Assembly: GCA_028275005.1 (NCBI GenBank)
Contig: JAQCNN010000187.1
Span: forward strand, 1-8,403
Reading direction: 5' to 3'
Origin: Salinirussus sp.
GTDB taxonomy: Archaea; Halobacteriota; Halobacteria; Halobacteriales; Haloarculaceae
Length of the DNA: 8,403 nt
A program made the translations under genes and the position numbers. The notes beneath the pieces are model-generated. The model saw only the letters and a list, made by a program, of their open reading frames with translations. It searched no databases and was not told the DNA's origin. Positions 1 through 6,679 of the stretch are shown here, piece after piece (position 1 is the stretch's first letter; each line of letters opens with the position of its first letter).

Positions 1-2
1 CG

Positions 3-191
3 GCCGGCGAGAGCGGGAGCGAGCGCCAGCGGGTCACCGTCCAGGCCGGCGCGGGTATCGTCGCCGACAGCGACCCCGCCGCGGAGTACGACGAGACCGA
101 ACAGAAGATGGACGGTGTGCTGGCCGCGCTCGAACGGATCGAACGCGAGAACGACACCGGGACTGCCGCCGGGCCGGAGGTGGACGGATGA
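3..191 (+). CDS. trpE: Anthranilate synthase component I (TrpE), C-terminal fragment
   Basis: This is the 3' end of the gene for the large subunit of anthranilate synthase, which makes anthranilate from chorismate using ammonia delivered by TrpG. Only the last 62 codons lie in the window; the frame is open from base 3 to a TGA at 189-191. The visible stretch includes VQAGAGIVADSDPAAEYDET followed by EQKMDGVLAALERIE. This matches the conserved C-terminal end of the chorismate-binding fold (the GAGIVADSDP...E...E...K signature shared by TrpE and PabB). The last dozen residues are a variable acidic tail. The TGA overlaps the ATG of the next gene (ATGA), and that neighbour is a TrpG-type glutaminase, which favours TrpE over PabB or an isochorismate synthase. 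In haloarchaea these genes often lie at the end of a trpD-trpF-trpE-trpG cluster, which would lie upstream, outside the window. Confidence 0.93.
   Translation, partial: AGESGSERQRVTVQAGAGIVADSDPAAEYDETEQKMDGVLAALERIERENDTGTAAGPEVDG
176..182 (+). promoter_or_regulatory. Shine-Dalgarno site of trpG
   Basis: GGAGGTG lies inside the last codons of trpE, five bases before the trpG ATG. It supports the ATG at 188 as the true start of trpG and re-initiation or coupled translation through the ATGA overlap. Many haloarchaeal genes lack such a site, so its presence within an operon is informative. Confidence 0.7.
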
Positions 192-814
192 GCACAGCAG
201 GCGCCGGCGAGGACAGCACGAGCGGGGCCGGCGACAGCGCGCACGTCCTCTTTATCGACAACTTCGACTCCTTTACCTACAATCTCGTCGAGTACGTCAG
301 CGAACACGCCGAGACGACCGTCCGGCGGAACACGACCGACCTCGCCGGCGTCCGAGAGGTCGACCCGGACGCAATCGTCGTTTCGCCGGGCCCGGGCCAC
401 CCCAAAAACGAGCGTGACGTTGGGGTGACGAACGCCCTCCTGCGGGAGGTCAGCCCCGAGGTGCCGACGTTGGGGGTCTGTCTGGGGCTGGAGGCGGCCG
501 TCCACGCCTACGGGGGCGAGGTCGGGCGCGCGCCCGAACCCGTCCACGGCAAGGCCGTCCCGATCGACCACGACGGCGCGGGCGTCTACGCCGGGCTCGA
601 CCAGGGCTTTCAGGGTGGGCGCTACCACTCCCTGGTTGCCGTCGAGGTTCCCGACGCCTTCGAGGTGACCGCGACGACCGAGGCCGACGGCGAGGAACTG
701 GTGATGGGCGTGCGTCACCGCGAACACCCTATCGAGGCCGTCCAGTTCCACCCGGAGTCGGTGCTGACGGCGGTCGGTCACGACGTGATCCGTAACTTCC
801 TCGACGGGTTATAG
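188..814 (+). CDS. trpG: Anthranilate synthase component II, glutamine amidotransferase (TrpG)
   Basis: The 208-residue protein is a class I glutamine amidotransferase that hydrolyses glutamine and passes ammonia to TrpE in the first step of tryptophan synthesis. After an 18-residue acidic N-terminal tail comes FIDNFDSFTYNLVEY (residues 22-36), the standard TrpG/PabA opening. SPGPGHP (66-72) forms the oxyanion region, and GVCLGLEAAV (96-105) carries the nucleophile Cys98. QFHPES (186-191) supplies the other triad members, His188 and Glu190. Length is close to the usual 190-200 residues plus the tail. The canonical CLGHQ box reads CLGLE, so the Gln four residues after the nucleophile, which contacts substrate glutamine in related amidotransferases, is Glu102. 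The start is supported by the ATGA overlap with trpE and a GGAGGTG site. The last codon and stop (809-814) overlap the stop of the converging acyl-CoA dehydrogenase gene. PabA is possible in principle but less likely beside TrpE. Confidence 0.93.
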   Translation: MSTAGAGEDSTSGAGDSAHVLFIDNFDSFTYNLVEYVSEHAETTVRRNTTDLAGVREVDPDAIVVSPGPGHPKNERDVGVTNALLREVSPEVPTLGVCLGLEAAVHAYGGEVGRAPEPVHGKAVPIDHDGAGVYAGLDQGFQGGRYHSLVAVEVPDAFEVTATTEADGEELVMGVRHREHPIEAVQFHPESVLTAVGHDVIRNFLDGL

Positions 815-1927
815 GAGCGCGTCCGCCAGCGAGTCGCGGTGGACCTCGTTCGGCCCGCCGGCGACTGTCAACAGCCGGGCGTCCCGGAGGTACCGGCCGA
901 CGTCGGTGTCGGCCACGTATCCGGCGCCGCCGTGGACCTGCATGGCGTCGTTGGCGTTTGCCACAGCGGCCTCCGTGGCGTGTATCTTCGCCATACTGGT
1001 CGCCCGGGCCGTCTCCTCGCCCGCGTCGGCCAGGCTCGCGGCCCGCCGGACCAGCAGGCGCGAGGTGTCCGTGCGCTCGGCCATCTCCGCCAGCTGCCAG
1101 CGCAGCCCCTGCTTGTCGGTCAGTGGGCCGCCGAACTGCTCGCGCTCGCCGGCAAACTCGCGTGCGTCCTCGAAGGCGGCCTGTGCGAGCCCGACAGCCC
1201 GTGCGGGGACATTAACCCCCGTCCGCAACTCGCCGCGCTGGACCATCCCCTCGCCGACATCGCCGACGACCGCCGTCTCGGGGACGCGGACCCCGTCGAT
1301 CGACACGGCCGCGGTCTCGACCCCATGTGCACCCATGGTCTCCCACGCCGTCTCGACGTCGAGCTCCTCGGCCGGGAGCAGGAAGGCAGTCACACCCCGT
1401 GGCCACTCCCCGCCCGTTCTCCCGTACGTCAACACGACATCGGCGTTGGCGAAGTTCGTCACCCACCGTTTGCGCCCGTCGAGCACCCACTCGTCCCCGT
1501 CGCGCCGGGCGGTCGTCTCCATGCCGGACTTGTCGCTGCCGGCGCCGGCCTCGCTCAGGCCCAGTGCACCCACCGTCTCGAAGCGGGCCATCCCGGGCAG
1601 GTAGGTCTCGCGCTGTTCGTCGGTCCCGAACCGTTCGATGGCCTCGGCGACACCGAGGTTGAGCCCGACTGCGCTGGCGACCGCCATGTTGGCCCGCGAG
1701 AGCTCCTCGACCAGCACCGTGAGTTCGAGCAACGAGCCACCACCGCCGCCGTAGTCGGTGTCGATAGTGAGGCCGGTGTACCCGTGGTCGCCAAGGGCCG
1801 CCAGCACGGCCGCGGGATACCGGTCCTCGCGGTCGATCTCGGCCGCGACAGGCGCCAGTTCGTCCTCGACAAAGCTCCTGACCTCCTGCCGGAGTGCCAC
1901 CGCCTGGTCCGTCAGCCCGTAGTCCAT
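809..1927 (-). CDS. Acyl-CoA dehydrogenase family flavoprotein
   Basis: The 372-residue protein belongs to the FAD-dependent acyl-CoA dehydrogenase family, whose members oxidise acyl-CoA thioesters to enoyl-CoA (fatty acid or branched-chain amino acid breakdown) and pass electrons to electron-transfer flavoprotein. The N-terminal helical domain starts MDYGLTDQAVALRQEV. The middle beta domain has ALGLSEAGAGSD (121-132), the usual FAD/substrate signature, then LDGRKRWVTNFANADV (149-164). The C-terminal helical domain has EREQFGGPLTDKQ (261-273), where the Arg and Gln contact FAD, and MQVHGGAGYVADTDVGRYLRDA (329-350). The catalytic Glu of the usual (I/Y)xEGTxE motif is missing: VAGGPNEVHR (355-364) has Gly357 there. 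The alternative isovaleryl-CoA dehydrogenase position appears to be Thr236. The frame is open upstream to 2209, but family homology begins at this ATG, so it was chosen. No Shine-Dalgarno site is visible, suggesting a leaderless message. The substrate cannot be told. Confidence 0.88.
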   Translation of the reverse strand: MDYGLTDQAVALRQEVRSFVEDELAPVAAEIDREDRYPAAVLAALGDHGYTGLTIDTDYGGGGGSLLELTVLVEELSRANMAVASAVGLNLGVAEAIERFGTDEQRETYLPGMARFETVGALGLSEAGAGSDKSGMETTARRDGDEWVLDGRKRWVTNFANADVVLTYGRTGGEWPRGVTAFLLPAEELDVETAWETMGAHGVETAAVSIDGVRVPETAVVGDVGEGMVQRGELRTGVNVPARAVGLAQAAFEDAREFAGEREQFGGPLTDKQGLRWQLAEMAERTDTSRLLVRRAASLADAGEETARATSMAKIHATEAAVANANDAMQVHGGAGYVADTDVGRYLRDARLLTVAGGPNEVHRDSLADALL

Positions 1928-1950
1928 GGTCGCGCTTGCGAGCGACCGGG

Positions 1951-1957
1951 CAAAACA
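1951..1957 (-). promoter_or_regulatory. Possible TATA-like element of the acyl-CoA dehydrogenase gene
   Basis: On the minus strand the sequence TGTTTTG lies 24-30 bases before the dehydrogenase ATG. That is the spacing expected for a haloarchaeal TATA box feeding a leaderless transcript, and no Shine-Dalgarno site precedes the ATG. The match to the TTTAWA-like consensus is weak, and CTTATAC at 2058-2064 is a competing candidate. Confidence 0.3.
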
Positions 1958-2306
1958 CCCGCGGTCGGAGCCTACCGGCTTTGTGAGCGAGCGAGCGCCC
2001 ACGGCACACCGTCCGCAGTACGAGTGACCACACCGGGACAGACTGGGTCGCCGTCGGCGTATAAGTCGGGTGACTGCCCACCCGTCCAGGTTTCCAATCG
2101 AAACCCCCCATCGGTTCCACTGCGAGTCCCACGCCATCCCCGACTCGGCCCTATCCAGTTTCAGTTTCACTCCGGTCGGGTCAGGGTTAATACCGGCCGG
2201 CTGTTTCATCTATTCCGTAACGCTAGCCCTGGTTTGAGCTGCAATCCGCGGACACCAAACAGCATAGTGACAACAAATTGGACAGGGCAGAATCGCCGGA
2301 GGGAAG

Positions 2307-2313
2307 TCTTATC
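2307..2313 (+). promoter_or_regulatory. Candidate TATA box of nrdJ
   Basis: GTCTTAT, an AT-rich island in a GGA-rich stretch, fits a haloarchaeal TATA element. A start about 25-27 bases downstream would fall near 2336-2340, giving nrdJ a leader of about 60 bases. That leader would contain the short upstream ORF and the GAGGTGA ribosome site. A further box, TTAATA at 2187-2192, could give a longer leader. Confidence 0.4.
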
Positions 2314-2345
2314 CCACCCGGAGAACAACCCAGTATTCGCCACAA

Positions 2346-2402
2346 ATGAGATACGACGGACCACACGCACGCCGCCGCATCGTACGAGGTGAACAGGAAT
2401 GA
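2346..2402 (+). CDS. Putative 18-residue upstream ORF coupled to nrdJ
   Basis: An ATG at 2346 opens an 18-codon frame encoding MRYDGPHARRRIVRGEQE, whose TGA at 2400-2402 overlaps the nrdJ ATG at 2399 in an ATGA arrangement. It begins only a few bases after the transcription start predicted from the TATA-like box at 2307-2313, so it could be read as a near-leaderless ORF. The nrdJ ribosome site GAGGTGA lies within it. The peptide is strongly basic, with five Arg in 18 residues including an RRR run, unlike the acidic haloarchaeal proteome. Either it is a regulatory leader whose translation matters rather than its product, or it is a chance frame. I recognise no homologue. Confidence 0.3.
   Translation: MRYDGPHARRRIVRGEQE
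2386..2392 (+). promoter_or_regulatory. Shine-Dalgarno site of nrdJ
   Basis: GAGGTGA is placed six bases before the ATG at 2399. Its last three bases (TGA, 2390-2392) are an in-frame stop for the nrdJ reading frame, so no upstream extension is possible and 2399 is the first usable ATG. This implies a leadered nrdJ transcript. Confidence 0.75.
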
Positions 2403-5400
2403 GTGCACCCGACGCCGACGAGCTGACACTGCCGATCAAACGCATCGAGGGGGAGAGCCTCGATGAACGCCTGACGGACAACGCCTACCACAACATCCTC
2501 CCGGCACGGTACCTCCGTAAGGACGCAAACGGCGACCTGGTCGAGGACCAGGAGGAGCTCTTCGAGCGGGTCGGCAGGAACATCGCACTGGCGGAGGCCG
2601 TCTTCGAGGCCGATAACCGTGACCAGGAGGTGACGGTCACCCCCGACCAGCTCAAGCCCGACCACCCCCGTCGGGACGAACTCGCCGAGGAGGTCTTCGG
2701 CAAGGGTGTCTCGGCCGACGACGACACCGAGACCCGCCTGACGGCGCACAACGTCAACAAGTTCGCCTACGAGACGATTGTTCCCGAGCTCCCCGAGGGG
2801 GTCCGCGAGCACGTCGAGTCCGTCGCCGCGGAGTTCCAGGAGGCGATGGAGCGGCTCTCGTTCATGCCGAACTCGCCGACGCTGATGAACGCGGGCGACG
2901 AACTCCAGCAGCTCTCGGCGTGTTTCGTCGACTCCCCGGCCGACGACATCGACGACATCCACCAGACCGCAAAGGAGGCCGCACAGGTCTTCCAGAGCGG
3001 CGGTGGCATGGGGTACGCCTTCTGGCAGCTCCGGCCCTACGGCGACCCCGTCGGTTCGACCGGAGGTATCGCCTCCGGCCCCATCACGTTCATGCGCACC
3101 TACGACCAGATGTGTGAGACCATCGCCCAGGGCGGCGCCCGGCGGGGCGCCCAGATGGGTGTGATGCGGGTCTCACACCCGGATGCCATCCAGTTCATCC
3201 ACGCAAAGAACAAGGACGTCTCGCTGGCACACACGCTGCGGCTGAACGACCCCGACGACTTCACGCACAACTCCTTTGCCGACGCGCTGGAGGAGGCCCG
3301 CGAGCTGATCGACGACGAGGGCCGGGTCCCCGAGCATCTCCGTAACGCCGTCGAGGGCCACCTCTCGAACTTCAACATCTCCGTCGGTATCACCGACGAG
3401 TTCATGGACGCCGTCAGAGCGGGCGAGGAGTTCACCTTCACCAACCCCCGGACCGGCGAGCCCCACGTCGCCACCCGACAGACCGAGGAGCTGTACGAGA
3501 TGTTCGACCTCGGCGAGCACGTCGAGGTCGGCGAGGAGCTGTCGGTGCCGGCCGAGCTCATCTGGGAGCGTATCGTCGAGGGCGCCCACGAGAACGGCGA
3601 GCCCGGCGTTGTCTTCCTCGAGCGGATTAACAAACAGCACTCCTTCGACGTCGAGGAACACCCCGACCACCGCATTTTGGCGACGAACCCCTGCGTGACC
3701 GGTGACACGCTCATCAGCACCGAGAGCGGGCTCGTTCCTGCCGAAGAGCTCTACGAGCAGGGTGTCGCGCAGGATGTCGTGGTTGACGGCCGCCTAAGTG
3801 AAGAGACAGTCAAAGAGGCCAGCAGCGTCTACAAGACCGGCGAAAAGGCCGTCTACAAGCTGGAAACCGAGGAAGGATACGAACTCCGACTCACAGCCGA
3901 CCACCGCGTCATGACCGACGACGGGTGGGTCGAGGCCGGCGAACTCGACGCTGGCGACACGGTCCACATCCAGAACCGCAAAGGCGAGTTCGGCCAGCAC
4001 GGCAGTGCTGAAGAGGGACGCGTCCTCGGCTGGATGGTCGGCGACGGCCACCTCAAAGACGGAGAGGAACGCGCCGTTCTGAACTTCTACGACGAGGACG
4101 CGACAGTCTCCGACCGGTTCGCGGCTGACGTAAATCAGGTCGTCCGCGAACCGGTCGGCAACGCCGATTATGAACTCGGCGTGAACGAGGTCGCTAGAAG
4201 CGACGACTATCGGGGCACCCAGGCAGTCGAACAGCGGATCCGCTCGGCGCGGCTGTACGAGTACGCCGAGGAGGCCGGACTCGTCGAAGAGAAACTGCAG
4301 GTGCCCGATGCCGTCATGCGCGGTAGCGAGGAGATGGCCCGCGGGTTCCTCCGTGCGTTGTTCAGCGCCGACGGGAGCGTCCAGGGCAACGTCGAAAAAG
4401 GTGTCTCGGTTCGGTTGGCGAGCGTCGACGCTGACTTCCTGAAGCAGGTTCAGCGCCTGCTGCTCAACTTCGGCATCGCGAGCAAGGTCTACGAAGGCCG
4501 GAAAGAGGCTGGGATGACCGAACTGCCGGACGGCCAGGGCGGCACGAAGGAGTACGACACTGAGGGCTTCCACGAACTGGCCGTTGCCAAGGACAATCTC
4601 GTCCGCTTCCGGGAAGAAGTCGGCTTCCTGCTCGATTCCAAGGACGAGGCACTAGCCGGGCACCTCTCGGACTACGACCGTGGGCCCTACAGCGAGTGCT
4701 TCGAGGCTACCGTCAAGTCGGTCGAACGCGACGGTCACGAAGCGGTCTACGACCTCACTGAGCCCGACACCAACTCGTTCGTCGCGAACGGGCTCGTGGT
4801 CCACAACTGCGGCGAGCAGCCATTGGAGGAGTACGAAGCATGTAATCTCGGCCACATCAACCTCTCGACGCTCGCCGCGGAGGACGCCCCCGACTGGCGG
4901 GTCTGGGCCGAGCGCCACGCCGACGCATACGACACGGAGGCCGAGGCAATCGACGCCTTCCTCCAGGAGGCTATCGACTGGGCGGAGTTCGACAGGCGTA
5001 TCGACCTCGGCACGCGCTTCCTCGAGAACGTGGTGACGATGTCCGACTTCCCGGTTCCGGAGATCGAACAGCGGGTGCGGGAGATGCGCAAGATCGGGAT
5101 GGGGATCATGGGGCTCGCCCAGTTGGACATCCAGTTGGGGATGAGATACGGCAGCGACGCCTCCAACGAGGTTGCTCGCCAGCTCATGCGTCACATCAAC
5201 CACAGTTCCAAGCAGGCGAGTCACGAACTCGCGACCGAGCGCGGAACCTTTGCCGAGTGGGAGGACTCGAAGTTTGCAAACCCCACCGAGTACGCCGAGT
5301 GGTTCGAGCACCACACCGGCGAGGACGCCGAGGCGTGGGCCGACGGCTACCCGATCCGCAACCACAACACCACCACCATCGCGCCGACCGGCACCACCTC

Positions 5401-6679
5401 GATGATCGGCAACACCACGGGCGGCTGTGAGCCGGTCTACAGTGTTGCCTACTACAAGAACGTCTCCGGCGACGTCCAGGGCGACGAGATGCTCGTGGAG
5501 TTCGACGACTACTTCCTGCGGGTGCTCGAGGAGAACGATATCGACGTTGCTACCGTCAAACAGGAGGCCCAGGAGCAGATGGCGGACAACGCCTTCGACG
5601 GTGTCGAAGGGCTCTCGACGGTGCCCGACGCCATCGGCGAGCTGTTCGTCACGACGGACGACCTCTCGGCAAAGGACCACGCCGGTGTCCAGGTGGCCTG
5701 TCAGGAGGGCGTCGACTCGGCGATCTCGAAGACGGTGAACGCGCCAAATGACTCCACCATCGAGGATGCCGCCGACGTCTTCCAGTACATCTACGACCAC
5801 GGTGGCAAGGGCGTGACCTACTACCGTGACGGCACCCGCTCGAAGCAGGTGTTGACCACCCGGGCACAGAACACCGAGTTCGCCGACGAGAGCGAGGCCG
5901 CGGAGGCACTGGTCGAGCAGATCGAGGAGGTCTTCGGCGGGATCGAGGCCTTCGTCGGGAGCGAGGAGGTCCAGTCGGTCATCGACGACCAGGTCGAGGA
6001 GCTGTTGAGCGCGGCCGACCGCGCCGAGGAGTTCGCACAGAAGCAGGACCGGCCGGACGTCCTCCACGGTGTCACCCAGCGCATCGACACGGGGTACGGG
6101 AAGCTGTACGTCAACATCAACGAGGACCCGAAGGCCGACCGCCCCTTCGAGCTCTTTGCGAACATCGGCAACTCCGGTGGCTTTACCGCCTCCTTTACCG
6201 AGGCGCTCGCAAAGACCATCTCGACGGCGCTTCGAGCGGGTGTCGACCCCTGGGAGATCGCCGAGGAACTCCAGGGCATCCGCTCGCCGAAGGTCGCCTG
6301 GGACAAGGGCGAACAGATCCAGTCGATCCCCGACGCGATCGGCACGGCGATGCGCCGGTATCTCGAGGGCGATGTCGAGCGGGCCTACCCCCAGCAACAG
6401 ACCTTAGAGGAGACCGCCGGGGAGACCGGGTCGGGTGACACCGAGCCTGGCGCCGGCACGACACAGCCGGAGCCCGTTTCCGGCCCCGAACCAGACGGTG
6501 GCGTGACCGCCGAGGCCTCCGTTGCCCCAGGTGGCGAGGTCCCGGCTGGTGAGATGAGCGACGACCAGGCGCTGATCGACGCAGGCGAGAGCCCGGAGTG
6601 TCCGGAGTGTGGCTCGCTCTCGCTGTACTACGCGGAGGGCTGCAAGACCTGCGAGTCCTGTGGCTGGTCGGAGTGCTGA
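2399..6679 (+). CDS. nrdJ: Adenosylcobalamin-dependent (class II) ribonucleotide reductase with intein
   Basis: The 1426-codon gene encodes a coenzyme B12-dependent ribonucleotide reductase precursor, which reduces ribonucleotides to deoxyribonucleotides for DNA synthesis without oxygen or an R2 subunit. Removing the 372-residue intein (432-803) leaves about 1054 residues, normal for long NrdJ proteins. No N-terminal ATP-cone is evident; the protein opens with the NrdJ lead (LTDNAYHNILPARYL). Next come MPNSPTLMNAGDELQQLSACF with redox Cys175, and the FQSGGGMGYAFW and GARRGAQMG segments. The radical site NPCGEQPL is split by the intein: Asn430 and Pro431 lie before it, Cys804 and Glu806 after it. 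Cys815 in YEACNLG is the second redox cysteine, eleven residues on as in T. maritima NrdJ. APTGTTSMIGNTTGGCEP is the phosphate-binding loop, and GVTYYRDGTRSKQ follows. Near the C-terminus are a GNSGGFTASFTEAL domain, a Gly/Glu/Pro-rich linker (about 1340-1390), and CPEC...CKTCESCGWSEC (Cys1401, 1404, 1415, 1418, 1421, 1426), the zinc/redox tail that re-reduces the active site. Confidence 0.95.
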   Translation: MSAPDADELTLPIKRIEGESLDERLTDNAYHNILPARYLRKDANGDLVEDQEELFERVGRNIALAEAVFEADNRDQEVTVTPDQLKPDHPRRDELAEEVFGKGVSADDDTETRLTAHNVNKFAYETIVPELPEGVREHVESVAAEFQEAMERLSFMPNSPTLMNAGDELQQLSACFVDSPADDIDDIHQTAKEAAQVFQSGGGMGYAFWQLRPYGDPVGSTGGIASGPITFMRTYDQMCETIAQGGARRGAQMGVMRVSHPDAIQFIHAKNKDVSLAHTLRLNDPDDFTHNSFADALEEARELIDDEGRVPEHLRNAVEGHLSNFNISVGITDEFMDAVRAGEEFTFTNPRTGEPHVATRQTEELYEMFDLGEHVEVGEELSVPAELIWERIVEGAHENGEPGVVFLERINKQHSFDVEEHPDHRILATNPCVTGDTLISTESGLVPAEELYEQGVAQDVVVDGRLSEETVKEASSVYKTGEKAVYKLETEEGYELRLTADHRVMTDDGWVEAGELDAGDTVHIQNRKGEFGQHGSAEEGRVLGWMVGDGHLKDGEERAVLNFYDEDATVSDRFAADVNQVVREPVGNADYELGVNEVARSDDYRGTQAVEQRIRSARLYEYAEEAGLVEEKLQVPDAVMRGSEEMARGFLRALFSADGSVQGNVEKGVSVRLASVDADFLKQVQRLLLNFGIASKVYEGRKEAGMTELPDGQGGTKEYDTEGFHELAVAKDNLVRFREEVGFLLDSKDEALAGHLSDYDRGPYSECFEATVKSVERDGHEAVYDLTEPDTNSFVANGLVVHNCGEQPLEEYEACNLGHINLSTLAAEDAPDWRVWAERHADAYDTEAEAIDAFLQEAIDWAEFDRRIDLGTRFLENVVTMSDFPVPEIEQRVREMRKIGMGIMGLAQLDIQLGMRYGSDASNEVARQLMRHINHSSKQASHELATERGTFAEWEDSKFANPTEYAEWFEHHTGEDAEAWADGYPIRNHNTTTIAPTGTTSMIGNTTGGCEPVYSVAYYKNVSGDVQGDEMLVEFDDYFLRVLEENDIDVATVKQEAQEQMADNAFDGVEGLSTVPDAIGELFVTTDDLSAKDHAGVQVACQEGVDSAISKTVNAPNDSTIEDAADVFQYIYDHGGKGVTYYRDGTRSKQVLTTRAQNTEFADESEAAEALVEQIEEVFGGIEAFVGSEEVQSVIDDQVEELLSAADRAEEFAQKQDRPDVLHGVTQRIDTGYGKLYVNINEDPKADRPFELFANIGNSGGFTASFTEALAKTISTALRAGVDPWEIAEELQGIRSPKVAWDKGEQIQSIPDAIGTAMRRYLEGDVERAYPQQQTLEETAGETGSGDTEPGAGTTQPEPVSGPEPDGGVTAEASVAPGGEVPAGEMSDDQALIDAGESPECPECGSLSLYYAEGCKTCESCGWSEC
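3692..4807 (+). mobile_element. Intein with LAGLIDADG homing endonuclease domain inside NrdJ
   Basis: This in-frame 372-residue intein occupies precursor residues 432-803 and should excise itself by protein splicing. Block A starts at Cys432 (CVTGDTLIS, after NP). Block B holds LTADH with Thr499 and His502, the TxxH pair that activates the N-terminal bond. Block F is AVYDLTEPDTNSFV, and block G is NGLVVHN, ending in His802-Asn803, followed by the +1 nucleophile Cys804. Every residue needed for splicing is present. Between the splicing halves are two endonuclease motifs, VLGWMVGDGHL (Asp549) and ARGFLRALFSADGSV (Asp658), both with the metal-binding Asp, plus a LLNFGIASKVY helix. The endonuclease may therefore still be active. 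The insertion divides the catalytic NPCGEQ motif. Glu codons are 21 GAA to 25 GAG by my count, against 4 to 47 in the N-extein, pointing to an independent origin. Flanking extein DNA near 3680-3691 and 4808-4825 would form the homing site when joined. Confidence 0.93.

Larger units (their letters stand above)
1928..2398. other. Intergenic region between two divergent genes
   Basis: These 471 bases separate the divergent starts of the acyl-CoA dehydrogenase gene and nrdJ. I see no convincing protein gene, tRNA or rRNA here beyond the short upstream ORF at 2346-2402. From about 2150 the DNA is noticeably less GC-rich than the genes. It contains a tandem CAGTTT pair (2156-2167), a TTAATA box (2187-2192) and AT-rich runs near 2252-2280. 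A second TATA-like box on the minus strand (CTTATAC, 2058-2064) could give the dehydrogenase gene a leadered transcript of about 105 bases. The parts nearest each gene hold the promoter elements listed separately. Confidence 0.6.

Noticed and set aside
1928..2209. N-terminal extension of the acyl-CoA dehydrogenase by 94 codons to an upstream ATG at 2209
   Set aside because: The added sequence is Arg/Trp/Ser-rich, unlike the rest of the protein and unlike the family, which begins at MDYGLTDQAV. It is simply an open frame in GC-rich DNA.
2252..2270. Possible NrdR box upstream of nrdJ (ACACC...TAGTGA)
   Set aside because: Only the right half (TAGTG) fits the palindromic NrdR consensus; I count about 9 of 16 matches, no second box is seen, and the left half is not complementary.
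839..2392. 517-codon plus-strand frame opposite the acyl-CoA dehydrogenase gene
   Set aside because: It is Arg/Pro/His-rich with no domain, while the minus-strand frame contains every acyl-CoA dehydrogenase motif.
2399..2700. ATP-cone allosteric domain at the NrdJ N-terminus
   Set aside because: The N-terminal residues match the usual NrdJ lead and none of the VxKRDG-type ATP-cone signature is visible.
3794..4573. 259-codon open frame on the minus strand opposite the intein
   Set aside because: It lies wholly opposite a clear intein with conserved blocks, shows no family features, and is a by-product of GC-rich codon use.
4652..6397. 581-codon open frame on the minus strand opposite nrdJ
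   Set aside because: Its composition (Val/Leu/Arg/Asp/Gly repeats such as LLDLVVDDRLDLL) is the mirror of the acidic nrdJ codons. There is no recognisable domain, and the plus frame has unambiguous motifs.
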